From positions 434,001-498,000 of the forward strand of contig CP124756.1 of NCBI GenBank assembly GCA_029972225.1: 64,000 bases of DNA, read 5' to 3'. This DNA comes from Candidatus Thiothrix putei. GTDB lineage: Bacteria; Pseudomonadota; Gammaproteobacteria; Thiotrichales; Thiotrichaceae. Numbering within the stretch: the stretch's first letter is position 1; the number at the start of each line of letters is the position of its first letter. The translations under genes were made by a program, and so were the position numbers. Below the pieces are notes generated by a model, which was not told the origin of the DNA, did no database searches, and saw only the letters and a list, made by a program, of their open reading frames with translations. Shown piece after piece: positions 52,050-60,831 of this stretch.

Positions 52050-53867
52050 ATGACCCAACCCAAACTCGAACTCACCTGGATCGGCAAATCCCACCGCCCC
52101 AAACTCGAACCGCGCATCCTGCTGGAAGACCCCGCCAAGTCCTACCACGCCGCCACCCGCGTGACCGACCACGACCAGTTCGACAACCGCCTGATTTTCG
52201 GGGATAACCTGCTGGCCTTACGCGCTTTGGAAGCCGAGTTCACCGGCAAGATCAAATGCGTGTATATTGACCCGCCTTTTAATACCCAGCAAGCATTTGA
52301 ACATTATGATGATGGGTTGGAACATTCACTTTGGCTTGGTTTGCTTCGTGACCGTTCGGAAATTATCCGTAAACTGCTTGCAGAAGATGGAACGTTATTT
52401 GTTCATATTGATGATAATGAGCTTGCTTATTTGATTGTGTTGCTTGATGAAATTTTTGGTCGTGCAAACAGGGTATCAGTCGTTACCTTTAAGCAAGGCT
52501 CTGCTACAGGGCATAAATCAATTAATCCAGGAGTGGTTAGTACAACGAATTTTATTTTGATTTATGCAAAAAACAAGGCTTTATGGAAGCCTAATCGTGT
52601 TTTTACTGCCCGATTAGAACGGGATAAAAGATATGGTCAATATATCGGGAATTACAATGAACCATTTGATAAATGGCGATTTATGACTTTATCAGGTGCT
52701 TTTGCTGCAAGTCTCAATCTGCCGGAAAAAAGTCTAAAAAAGGTACTTGGGAGTGAATATGAAGAAAAAATGACTAATTTCGTATTGCAAAATGCCTCAA
52801 GGGTTATTCAGCTTGCTAGACCAGATTATAATGCCGTCAGTGGTATGGCTCGTAAAATGATTGATGAATCAAAAATCAGTCCACATACAGTCATGAAACT
52901 GGAGCGTGAGAATTATTCTGATATGTACTTTGTTGGTGGGCAACGGATTCTGTTTTATTCTGATAAGTTGAAATTTATAGATGGAAAATATGTGGTTGGT
53001 GAGCCGTTAACTAGCCTTTGGGATGATGTTTTATCTAACAATCTCCATAATGAGGGTGGGATTGATTTTCCTAAAGGTAAAAAACCGGAAGCACTCATTA
53101 AACGGTGCTTCGATTTAGCGACGAATGCGGGGGATTGGGTGCTGGATTCGTTTGCGGGGAGCGGCACGACGGGCGCGGTAGCGCACAAAATGGGGCGCAA
53201 GTGGATCATGGTGGAACTGGGCGACCACTGCCACACCCACATCATCCCGCGCCTGCAAAAAGTCATCGACGGAGCCGACCAAGGCGGCATCAGCAAAGCA
53301 GTAGACTGGGCGGGTGGCGGCGGATTCCGCTATTACAAACTCGCCCCCTCCCTGCTGGAGCGTGACCGCTGGGGCAACTTCACCATCAACCCCGACTACA
53401 ACGCCGCGATGATGAGCGAAGCCCTGTGCAAACAACACGGCTACACCTACGCCCCCTCCGAAACCGTCTTCTGGCAACAAGGCTACGCCACCGAACGCAG
53501 TTTCCTCTACGCCACCACCCAAAACCTGTCATTCGAGCAATTGCAAGCACTCGCGGAAGAAGTCGGCGAACACCGTTCCCTGCTAATCATCGCCGCCGCA
53601 TGGCGCGGCATCAGCGGCTTCGATGCCAGCCGCCGTTGGCCTAACCTCACCCTGAAAAAAATCCCCAATAGCATTTTGCACCTGTGCGAATGGGGCAAAG
53701 ACGACTACAGCCTCAACGTCGCCAACCTGCCGATGGCACAGCCCGTGGATGAACCCACGCCTGTAGGTCGGGCTTCAGCCCGACAAGTCGGATTAAAATC
53801 CGACCCACAACAAGACAATACCAGCGGCACACAAGCCAGCTTATTTGGGGAAGGGGAAACACCATGA
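52050..53867 (+). CDS. mod: type III restriction-modification DNA methyltransferase (Mod)
   Basis: 605 aa, N6-adenine methyltransferase of the beta class. The DPPF catalytic motif IV is at residues 74-77 (VYIDPPFNTQQ), and the SAM-binding FAGSG motif I is near 368 (VLDSFAGSGTTGAVAHKMG), the beta order. The target-recognition region between them (about 52290-53110) is visibly AT-richer than both flanks, a sign of domain exchange. It gives sequence specificity to the Mod-Res complex. Start ATG 52050 (MTQPKLELTW) is preferred over the open frame from 52002. The 3' end contains an in-frame palindromic repeat and overlaps res by 4 bp. Confidence 0.92.
   Translation: MTQPKLELTWIGKSHRPKLEPRILLEDPAKSYHAATRVTDHDQFDNRLIFGDNLLALRALEAEFTGKIKCVYIDPPFNTQQAFEHYDDGLEHSLWLGLLRDRSEIIRKLLAEDGTLFVHIDDNELAYLIVLLDEIFGRANRVSVVTFKQGSATGHKSINPGVVSTTNFILIYAKNKALWKPNRVFTARLERDKRYGQYIGNYNEPFDKWRFMTLSGAFAASLNLPEKSLKKVLGSEYEEKMTNFVLQNASRVIQLARPDYNAVSGMARKMIDESKISPHTVMKLERENYSDMYFVGGQRILFYSDKLKFIDGKYVVGEPLTSLWDDVLSNNLHNEGGIDFPKGKKPEALIKRCFDLATNAGDWVLDSFAGSGTTGAVAHKMGRKWIMVELGDHCHTHIIPRLQKVIDGADQGGISKAVDWAGGGGFRYYKLAPSLLERDRWGNFTINPDYNAAMMSEALCKQHGYTYAPSETVFWQQGYATERSFLYATTQNLSFEQLQALAEEVGEHRSLLIIAAAWRGISGFDASRRWPNLTLKKIPNSILHLCEWGKDDYSLNVANLPMAQPVDEPTPVGRASARQVGLKSDPQQDNTSGTQASLFGEGETP
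53763..53807. repeat. paired palindromic repeat inside mod
   Basis: TCGGGCTTCAGCCCGA followed by GTCGGATTAAAATCCGACC: two adjacent hairpins of the kind scattered in intergenic regions of many gammaproteobacteria. Here it is translated in frame as VGRASARQVGLKSDP, near the Mod C terminus. Confidence 0.7.
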
Positions 53868-56593
53868 CACGCCAACAAACCCTGCACGACATCAAAACCA
53901 GCCTGTCCTTGCGCCCACCGCAAGCCGAATCGCTGCACAAGCTGGCAACCGCGCTGGAAACCGCCCCCGCCATGAACCAATCCGGCGAACGTGACCTCAA
54001 CGGCATTCTGGCAAGCCTGCAAGCGCAATTCCCCACGCTGGACGATTTCGAGCGCGAATTCCCCTCGCTGTGTTTCGCGCTGGCAACAGGCGTGGGCAAA
54101 ACCCGCTTAATGGGCGCGTTCATCACCTATTTGCATCAGGCTTATGGCATCAACAACTTCTTCGTGCTTGCGCCAAACCTCACGATTTACAACAAGCTGA
54201 TTGCCGATTTCACCCCGAATACGCCCAAATACGTGTTCAAGGGCATCCACCATTTCGTGTTCCAGCCGCCGGAAATCATCACGGGCGAAAACTACGACTA
54301 CCGCGCCGCGCAAGTGCAAAGCAGTTTGCTCTCGCCCGTCACCATCAATATTTTCAACATTGCCAAGATCAACTCGGAAGTGCGCGGCGGCAAAGAACCC
54401 CGTATCAAGCGCATCAAGGAAGTGCTGGGCGACAGCTATTTCAACTATCTGGCAACGCTCCCCGACCTCGTACTGCTGATGGATGAATCACACCGCTACC
54501 GTGCCAGTGCCGGGGTGCGTTCCATCAACGAACTCAAACCGTTGTTTGGTCTGGAACTCACCGCCACCCCGTTTGTGGAAACCAGCCGTGGCCCCGTACC
54601 GTTCAAAAACGTGGTGATGGATTACCCATTAGCGCGGGCAATGGCAGACGGCTTTGTGAAAGAACCCGCCGTTGTCACCCAGCGCGGATTCAATGCCGCC
54701 GACCACAACCCCGAAGACATTGAGCGCATCAAGCTGGAAGACGGTATCCGCCTGCACGAAATCACCAAAGTAGAGCTAATCACTTACGCCCGCGAAAACG
54801 GCGTTGCCATCGTCAAACCGTTCATGCTGGTCATCGCCCGCGACACCACCCATGCCGCGCAATTACTCACCACGGTACAAACCCTGTTCGAGGGGCGTTA
54901 CCAAGGCAAAGCGATTCAAGTGGACAGCAGCAAATCCGGCGCGGAAGAAGAGGAAATGATCACCCGCCTGCTGGCAGTGGAAAGCGTCAACGAACCCACC
55001 GAAATCGTCATCCACGTCAATATGCTCAAAGAAGGCTGGGACGTGACCAACCTCTACACCATCGTGCCGCTACGTGCTGCCAACGCCCGCACCCTGATCG
55101 AACAATCCATCGGGCGCGGCTTACGCCTGCCCTACGGCAAACGCACCGGCAACGCCGCCGTCGACCGCCTCAATATCGTTGCCCACGACCGCTTTCAGGA
55201 AATCATCGACGAAGCCAACAAGGGCGACTCACCGATCCGTCTCCAGCGCATCATTCTGGATGCTCCCACGGCAGACGACAAAAAGATCAGTGTTGAAGTC
55301 AAGCCCAATTATGAAACGATGTTGGGGAAAGCAAGCCGAAGAGAAGAAACCCCTCCTAACCTCCCCTTGTCAGGGGAGGAACAAGCAGGCGGCACCTCCA
55401 GTTCTCCCCCTGATAAGGGGGAGTTAGAGGGGGTTTCTTCTGCCGAACAAGAAACAATGTGGATAGTCGCCGAAGTCGCTGCCAACTACGCCGCCAACCG
55501 CGAATTCGTCCCCACCAGCAATGCCCTGCTCAAAGCCGATGTGCAACAAGCCATTGCCGCCGAAGTCCGCGAACGCCTGACACCCCAGCAAGGCGCACTT
55601 TTCACTGCTGACCATGCCGCCGACCTCGCCGCGATTGTTGCCAAAACCACCACCGTCATGGTGCAACAAACCATCGACATCCCGCGCATCCTGGTCAACC
55701 CAACCGGCGAAGTCGAACCCGGCTTCCACCCCTTCAAACTGGATGTGAGCGGCTTGCACCTGCAACCGGGCGACCGCGAACTGGTCGGGCAGATGCTACG
55801 CACCCACGAACAATTCCACCTCAAAGCCGCCGCTAGCAAACAGGAAGAACGGCTGGAAGACTACGTGGTATTTGCCCTGCTGGATCACGACGACATTGAT
55901 TACTTCAGCCAGAAAGAAATTCTCTACGATCTCGCCGGGCAAATGGTGCAACACCTGCGCTCTTACCTGTCCGAAGACGAGGCGCATAATGTGCTGAACA
56001 AAGACCGCAAACTGATTGCCCGCGAAATCCACGCGCAAATGCTCAAACATTTCTGGGAAAAAGCCAGCGGTTATGAAGTGCAAGTCAGCCGTGGTTTTAC
56101 CCCACTAAAATCCTGCAACTTCACCGCCACTGCCAACCAGCCGCCGCGCTCTTACCGTGAAACCGTGATGGAAACGGGCAAGATCAAGCAAATGCTGTTC
56201 GGTGGCTTTGAGAAATGTTTGTACCCTTTACAGAAGTTTGATTCCGACACAGAACGCCGTTTTGCGGTGCTACTGGAGCGTGATGCGCAAAAGTGGTTCA
56301 AGCCCGCCAAAGGGCAATTCCAGATTTACTACAAATTGGGAACAGAACAGCCGGAATACGTGCCGGATTTTGTCGCGGAAACCGATGATACGATTTTCAT
56401 GGTGGAAACCAAGGCCAAAACCGATATGGAAGCACCTGACGTGCAAGCCAAAGCGGATGCAGCAAGACGCTGGTGTAGCCATGCCTCAGATTATGCGCGA
56501 GAGCAAGGCACGAAACCGTGGCGTTATTTGCTGATTCCGCACGATGAAGTACGTGAAGACCGCCAGCTAACCGACTTCCGACGGTTTCAGTAA
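53864..56593 (+). CDS. res: type III restriction endonuclease subunit (Res)
   Basis: 909 aa. Helicase motif I ATGVGKT at residues 74-80, DESH box near 207 (LLMDESHRYRAS), second RecA lobe with LIEQSIGRGLRLPYGKR. A C-terminal PD-(D/E)XK nuclease is near 833-850: YVPDFVAETDD then FMVETKAKTD (Asp, Glu848 and Lys). With Mod it would cut unmodified DNA at inversely oriented sites. ATG overlaps the mod stop. Residues about 496-526 are encoded by an inserted palindromic element (TPPNLPLSGEE to SSPPDKGELEGV); the frame stays open, so activity may be kept. A fragment of this gene is duplicated at 45085. Confidence 0.9.
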   Translation: MTRQQTLHDIKTSLSLRPPQAESLHKLATALETAPAMNQSGERDLNGILASLQAQFPTLDDFEREFPSLCFALATGVGKTRLMGAFITYLHQAYGINNFFVLAPNLTIYNKLIADFTPNTPKYVFKGIHHFVFQPPEIITGENYDYRAAQVQSSLLSPVTINIFNIAKINSEVRGGKEPRIKRIKEVLGDSYFNYLATLPDLVLLMDESHRYRASAGVRSINELKPLFGLELTATPFVETSRGPVPFKNVVMDYPLARAMADGFVKEPAVVTQRGFNAADHNPEDIERIKLEDGIRLHEITKVELITYARENGVAIVKPFMLVIARDTTHAAQLLTTVQTLFEGRYQGKAIQVDSSKSGAEEEEMITRLLAVESVNEPTEIVIHVNMLKEGWDVTNLYTIVPLRAANARTLIEQSIGRGLRLPYGKRTGNAAVDRLNIVAHDRFQEIIDEANKGDSPIRLQRIILDAPTADDKKISVEVKPNYETMLGKASRREETPPNLPLSGEEQAGGTSSSPPDKGELEGVSSAEQETMWIVAEVAANYAANREFVPTSNALLKADVQQAIAAEVRERLTPQQGALFTADHAADLAAIVAKTTTVMVQQTIDIPRILVNPTGEVEPGFHPFKLDVSGLHLQPGDRELVGQMLRTHEQFHLKAAASKQEERLEDYVVFALLDHDDIDYFSQKEILYDLAGQMVQHLRSYLSEDEAHNVLNKDRKLIAREIHAQMLKHFWEKASGYEVQVSRGFTPLKSCNFTATANQPPRSYRETVMETGKIKQMLFGGFEKCLYPLQKFDSDTERRFAVLLERDAQKWFKPAKGQFQIYYKLGTEQPEYVPDFVAETDDTIFMVETKAKTDMEAPDVQAKADAARRWCSHASDYAREQGTKPWRYLLIPHDEVREDRQLTDFRRFQ
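55349..55440. repeat. MITE-like palindromic element inserted in frame in res
   Basis: Outer arms AACCCCTCCTAACCTCCCCT and, inverted, AACCCCCTCTAACTCCCCCT are imperfect inverted repeats of about 35 bp, each with its own small hairpin (CCCC..GGGG). The insert length keeps the reading frame. Both arms encode Pro-rich PPNLPLSGE/SPPDKGELEG, a sequence known from dispersed bacterial repeats. Confidence 0.75.
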
Positions 56594-56624
56594 CGGTCAT
56601 GCAAAAGTCAGGTATTTGGCGGCG

Positions 56625-57170
56625 TTACACCGTCAAATACCGCTGAATCAACCCATCATCCAACGTGTGCATTTCCCCCTCCGCCACGCGCCGCCCGCGA
56701 TCCAGAATACAGAACCGATCCCCCACTTTCCGCGCAAACGGCAATTTCTGTTCCACCAGCAACACCGTCAGCCCAATGTCTTTATTGAGCTTGCGGATAA
56801 TGTCACCGATTTCCGCCACGATATTCGGCTGAATCCCCTCGGTCGGTTCGTCAAGAATCAGCAATTTCGGGTCAAGCACCAACGCCCGCCCAATCGCCAA
56901 TTGCTGTTGCTGCCCACCGGACAAATCGCCGCCGCGCCGCCCCAACATTTCCTTCAACACCGGAAACAGCTCGAAAATAAACGGCGGAATACTGCGCACC
57001 TTGTCACGCCGTGCAGGCAAGCCAATCAGCAAGTTCTCTTCCACGGTGAGCAGCGGAAAAATCTGCCGCCCTTGTGGCACGTAACCAATGCCGAGGTTGG
57101 CACGTTTTTCCGCATCCACCCCCAGCAGGTTTTGCCCCTGATACTGAATCACACCATCCCGTGCTTTGAT
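56625..57170 (-). pseudogene. urtE: urea ABC transporter ATPase UrtE, C-terminal part
   Basis: Encodes ARDGVIQYQGQNLLGVDAEK, the Q-loop region YVPQGRQIFPLLTVEENL, signature LSGGQQQQLAIGRAL, Walker B LLILDEPTEGI and the H-loop area to the stop. Walker A and the first 45 or so residues are absent: the sequence runs directly into the urtA 5' fragment at about 57170. Not functional as an ATPase. Confidence 0.9.
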
Positions 57171-57351
57171 CAATCAGCATCAGCATGGTGTCTTTCAGCG
57201 TGGTTTCGCTGATCGCCATTGTGCCGGAGAGGGAATGCAACACGCCGACCTTGATGGTGTCATCAGCAGCCATTGCCAAGCCGGATGTCCCCAGCGTCGC
57301 AGCCATACTCACAACCAACACAGTTTGTTTGAAAACGTTTTTAAGAAACAT
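57171..57351 (-). pseudogene. urtA: urea-binding protein UrtA, N-terminal part
   Basis: Starts at ATG 57351 with AGGAG 8 bp upstream. Signal peptide FKQTVLVVSMAATLGTSGLA is followed by DDTIKVGVLHSLSGTMAISE TTLKDTMLMLID, the start of mature UrtA. The frame then crosses into urtE sequence in another phase and ends soon after. The remainder of urtA, all of urtB, urtC and urtD and the 5' end of urtE are missing. Confidence 0.9.
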
Positions 57352-57402
57352 TGGGTTACTCCTGAATGATGAATAACAGGTGAGGAACCTATCCCTCAAT
57401 AA

Positions 57403-57417
57403 GCACAAAGCGTGCCA
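57403..57417 (-). promoter_or_regulatory. sigma-54-type promoter upstream of urtA
   Basis: On the minus strand TGGCACGCTTTGTGC matches the -24/-12 consensus (TGGCACG-N4-TTGC) except for one base in the -12 box. The GG and GC dinucleotides have the right spacing. Transcription would begin about 40 bp before the urtA ATG. Confidence 0.6.
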
Positions 57418-57429
57418 GCATCACGCCTT

Positions 57430-57466
57430 GTTGCGTTTTTGCATCAGATTGGTGCAAAAACGCAAC
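57430..57466. promoter_or_regulatory. NtrC-like binding site in a 14-bp inverted repeat
   Basis: GTTGCGTTTTTGCA (57430-57443) and TGCAAAAACGCAAC (57453-57466) are perfect inverted repeats. The centre reads TGCATCAGATTGGTGCA, close to the NtrC consensus TGCACYANNNTRGTGCA. It lies just upstream of the sigma-54-like promoter, fitting nitrogen control of urea uptake. Confidence 0.55.
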
Positions 57467-57502
57467 GATTGCACCATCAGTTAACACCCTAAACATATAG
57501 GC

Positions 57503-57535
57503 AAAAAAAAAGGGATGCACATAGCATCCCCTTTT
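57503..57535 (-). terminator. Rho-independent terminator of the porin gene
   Basis: On the minus strand GGGATGC, loop TATGT, GCATCCC, then a run of nine T. It lies about 20 bp after the porin stop codon. Confidence 0.85.
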
Positions 57536-57553
57536 CAAACCACCGAATGGCAT

Positions 57554-58270
57554 TTATTTAGTCAATGGGATGCTATAGCTCACCAAGAATTGCGGATTGT
57601 CATCTACTGGCTTACCTGTAGCTGGAAAGACTTCTCCCGTATCGGCATCAGTCACAAATTGGCTAACTGCAAAGCTCAAATTATCATTGTACTGATAGCC
57701 AAGCTGGATATGACCGGGACTAATGCCTTTGTCATACATATGCTGACCGTACATGGCAGAGTATTTATCTTTGGTGTACTTAGCCGTGACATAACGGTAT
57801 TCGTTGGCATCATCGCCTTCCAGCGCTTCATACAACGTCACGTTGACAGGGCCTGAACCAACAGAAATCACCGCATCCACCAATTCACCTGGATCTTTTT
57901 TCGTTGACTTACCGTCTGCATCCACTTTATCACCATCAGGGTAGGCGTATGTCCACAAGCTGGCATCGACATCCAAATTACCGACTTTACCGCCCCAACC
58001 GGCATACAAATCGTACTCTGTACCCCAGCTCGCATCACCGGAAGAACCCCAGACACCTGCATACGCACCGGAATCATGACCGATTTTCAGATCACCAGAC
58101 ACAGCCGCATCGCCGTCACCCAGATCAATACCACGCCACAAATACATATTGGCAACACCGACAGAAGCGGAGACTTCTGCACCAGAACCCGCATGTGCAA
58201 CGGGTGCAGCCAACACAGCCGCAGACAACATCACCAGAAGACCACTAGCAAGCGTTTTTTTAGTATGCAT
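57554..58270 (-). CDS. TorF-family putative porin
   Basis: 238 aa from ATG 58270 (GAGG upstream). Signal peptide ending in PVAHAGSG, then a beta-barrel pattern with SASVGVANMYLWRGIDLGDG, the N-terminal signature of the TorF/Gcw_chp family, and many alternating aromatic strands. The C terminus SYSIPLTK is a plausible last strand. It would sit in the outer membrane; the transported solute is unknown. It has its own terminator and lies divergent from the amino acid ABC operon. Confidence 0.82.
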   Translation of the reverse strand: MHTKKTLASGLLVMLSAAVLAAPVAHAGSGAEVSASVGVANMYLWRGIDLGDGDAAVSGDLKIGHDSGAYAGVWGSSGDASWGTEYDLYAGWGGKVGNLDVDASLWTYAYPDGDKVDADGKSTKKDPGELVDAVISVGSGPVNVTLYEALEGDDANEYRYVTAKYTKDKYSAMYGQHMYDKGISPGHIQLGYQYNDNLSFAVSQFVTDADTGEVFPATGKPVDDNPQFLVSYSIPLTK

Positions 58271-58288
58271 ACAACACCTCAAACGTAA

Positions 58289-58570
58289 TTATAAATAGGA
58301 ACCAACCACGTCGCCTTGATCGCAACAGGGCTTTGGCTGCTAAATCCAAAGCAATATCCATGCCAGCATTAGCAGCCACGAATATTCAGCATCAGATGTG
58401 TGCACACCAAGCGTATCTCGCACCATTTCAAGGCAATCGATCTTTATGCCTTTTCTAGCACCCGCAATTCAAGCAATTTCTAGGTGAATGGCAGTCAATC
58501 GCTTGCTTTATTGATCAGATTGGATTATTGCTTTGTGCATTCACGACCAATACAGCGAGAAACTTGCTTC
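58289..58570. other. divergent intergenic region
   Basis: 282 bp between the porin gene and the ABC operon, without ORFs of note. Must hold both promoters; no box is clear enough to call. Confidence 0.3.
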
Positions 58571-59344
58571 ATGCCCCCGGAACATGCCCTTGTCGTCCGT
58601 AACATCAAAAAACGCTTCGGTGATTTAGCCGTCCTCAATGGCATTTCACTCACCGCCCACAAAGGCGACGTGATTTCTTTATTAGGATCAAGCGGTTCAG
58701 GCAAAAGCACCCTGCTACGCTGCATCAATCTGCTCGAAACACCCGATGAAGGCGAGGTCTATGTCACCGGCGAGCGCATTGAAATGACCCGCGACCGGCA
58801 CGGCAAAACTATTCCCAAAAGCCAGAAACAAGTTGATCACATCCGCACCCGCTTGGGCATGGTATTCCAAGGTTTTAACCTGTGGTCACACCGCACCATT
58901 TTGGACAACATTATTGAAGCCCCCGTGCATGTGCTGGGCATTCCCAAAGCTGAAGCCAAAGAATACGCTCTCGAATTGCTGCACAAAGTCGGCATTGCCA
59001 ATAAAGCGGACAGCTATCCCGATCACCTTTCCGGTGGGCAGCAACAGCGCGTGGCGATTGCGCGAGCCTTGGCGATGAAACCCGCCGTGATGCTGTTCGA
59101 TGAACCGACTTCCGCGCTTGACCCCGAATTGGTTGGCGAAGTGTTGCGCGTCATGCGCCAACTGGCTGATGAAGGCATGACCATGCTGGTTGTCACCCAC
59201 GAAATGGGTTTTGCGCGGGAAGTATCCTCCCAAGTCATCTTTTTGCACCAAGGGCAGATTGAAGAACAAGGCAGCCCTGAACAAGTCTTCAACAACCCGC
59301 GTTCGGAACGTTGCCAGCAATTCCTTGCCACCCAGCTTAAATAA
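58571..59344 (+). CDS. hisP: basic amino acid ABC transporter ATP-binding protein (HisP/ArtP type)
   Basis: 257 aa from ATG 58571 ([17 protein letters not shown]). Walker [11 protein letters not shown]-loop [17 protein letters not shown], signature [15 protein letters not shown], Walker [16 protein letters not shown], and H-loop [12 protein letters not shown]. The LWSHRT segment is typical of HisP/OccP-type subunits for histidine, lysine, arginine, ornithine, octopine or nopaline. It energises the permeases encoded at 60145 and 60828. The symbol names the subfamily; the exact substrate is inferred. Confidence 0.88.
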   Translation: MPPEHALVVRNIKKRFGDLAVLNGISLTAHKGDVISLLGSSGSGKSTLLRCINLLETPDEGEVYVTGERIEMTRDRHGKTIPKSQKQVDHIRTRLGMVFQGFNLWSHRTILDNIIEAPVHVLGIPKAEAKEYALELLHKVGIANKADSYPDHLSGGQQQRVAIARALAMKPAVMLFDEPTSALDPELVGEVLRVMRQLADEGMTMLVVTHEMGFAREVSSQVIFLHQGQIEEQGSPEQVFNNPRSERCQQFLATQLK

Positions 59345-59361
59345 CCCAACAGGAGACAACC

Positions 59362-60141
59362 ATGAAATTACTCACTACCTTACTGTCGAGCGCTGTACTG
59401 GCATTGGCTGTTGCCGGGACTGCCCAAGCCGAAGACAAACTGCGCCTCGGTACGGAAGGCGCGTATGCCCCGTTCAACACCGTGGATAAAGACGGTAAGC
59501 TGGCAGGTTTTGACATCGACATCGGCAACGCGCTATGCAAAGCAATGGCAACCGAGTGCGAATGGGTCACATCGGACTGGGACGGTTTGATTCCGGCGTT
59601 GGATGCGAAAAAGTTTGATGCCATCATCGCCTCCATGTCGATTACCGCCGAGCGTAAGGAAAAAATCGACTTCACTGGCAAGTATTACACCACTCCGATT
59701 AAATGCATCCGCGCTGTCGGCACGGACGTTGACCCGACCGATGAAGCCAAACTCAAAGGCAAAATGGTCGGCGTACAAAGCGGTGTGGTAGCCGACAATT
59801 TCGTGCGCGGCAAATTCAAAGACATTGTGGAAGTCACCGCGTACAAAACCCAGGACGAAGCCAATCTGGATTTGCTCTCAGGGCGCGTGGATTTGGTGTG
59901 TGCCGATTCGGTGGTGCTTGCGCCCGTGGTCAAGGATGAAAAAAACGCGGGTAAAGTCGAATTCGTCGGCGGCGATTTCAGTGATGTGGAATTCGTCGGG
60001 GAAGGTGTCGGCATTGGTATCCGCAAAGGCGATACCGCTTTGGCAGAAAAGCTGAATAAGGCGATTGCTAAAATCCGTGCAGATGGCACTTACGCGGAAA
60101 TCAACAAGAAATACTTCGACTTCGATTTGTACGGGGAATAA
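59362..60141 (+). CDS. periplasmic basic amino acid-binding protein
   Basis: 259 aa. Signal peptide cleaved after AGTAQA; mature EDKLRLGTEGAYAPFNTVDK matches HisJ/ArgT/ArtJ binding proteins. Ligand-contact regions are visible: SDWDGLIPALDAKKFDAIIA, the SMSITAERKEKIDF segment with the arginine that holds the ligand carboxylate, and ANLDLLSGRVDLVCADS. RBS AGGAG upstream. Substrate probably arginine, lysine, ornithine or histidine. Confidence 0.9.
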   Translation: MKLLTTLLSSAVLALAVAGTAQAEDKLRLGTEGAYAPFNTVDKDGKLAGFDIDIGNALCKAMATECEWVTSDWDGLIPALDAKKFDAIIASMSITAERKEKIDFTGKYYTTPIKCIRAVGTDVDPTDEAKLKGKMVGVQSGVVADNFVRGKFKDIVEVTAYKTQDEANLDLLSGRVDLVCADSVVLAPVVKDEKNAGKVEFVGGDFSDVEFVGEGVGIGIRKGDTALAEKLNKAIAKIRADGTYAEINKKYFDFDLYGE

Positions 60142-60144
60142 GCC

Positions 60145-60831
60145 TTGCTGGATTTACAAGGTTACGGCTGGTTGCTGCTCAAAGGTCTGCAAATGACCGT
60201 ATTGGTGGGCTTGTGCGCCATGTTTGTGGCAATCCTGTTCGGGCTGCTGGGCGCGTGGGGCAAGTTTTCACACTCACGCTTGGCGAATTGGGCAGCGGAT
60301 ACCTACACCACCGTGGTACGTGGCGTGCCGGAGCTGATTCTGCTGTTGCTGGTGTATTACGGTGTGCCGAAGCTGATTCAGGATGGCGCAGCGGCGTTGG
60401 GGTATGAGTTACGACTCGACCTCAACCCGTTTGTGGCAGGCTTTATGACCATTGGCTTTATCTACGGCGCATTCTGTACCGAAGTGCTGCGCGGGGCGTT
60501 TTTATCCGTCCCGCGCGGGCAGATGGAGGCGGCGCGGGCAATTGGCATGAGCAAAACGCTGGCGTTCCGGCGGGTGCAATTACCGTTGGCGATGCGCATG
60601 GCGTTGCCGGGATTGGGCAATGTGTGGATGGTATTGATCAAAGCCACCGCGCTGATTTCCTTGATTCAACTGAATGAATTGATGCGTAACGCCAAACTCG
60701 CTGCCACCGCCACGCATCAGCCGTTTACCTTTTACTTCCTTGCCTCCCTGCTGTTCCTCGCGATTACCTTGGTGTCGATGTTGGTGTTGAAACGTGCCGA
60801 AACCTGGGCAAAACGCGGGGTGCGGGTATGA
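60145..60831 (+). CDS. hisQ: amino acid ABC transporter permease (HisQ/ArtQ type)
   Basis: 228 aa starting at TTG 60145, 3 bp after the binding-protein stop, with GGGGA upstream. Five hydrophobic segments and the EAA loop EAARAIGMSKTLAFRRVQLP, which contacts the ATPase. It forms the heterodimeric channel with the next gene, overlapping it by 4 bp. Confidence 0.9.
   Translation: MLDLQGYGWLLLKGLQMTVLVGLCAMFVAILFGLLGAWGKFSHSRLANWAADTYTTVVRGVPELILLLLVYYGVPKLIQDGAAALGYELRLDLNPFVAGFMTIGFIYGAFCTEVLRGAFLSVPRGQMEAARAIGMSKTLAFRRVQLPLAMRMALPGLGNVWMVLIKATALISLIQLNELMRNAKLAATATHQPFTFYFLASLLFLAITLVSMLVLKRAETWAKRGVRV

Noticed and set aside
56616..57212. 198-aa plus-strand ORF opposite urtE
   Set aside because: Antisense shadow; the minus strand has clear ABC signature and Walker B motifs.
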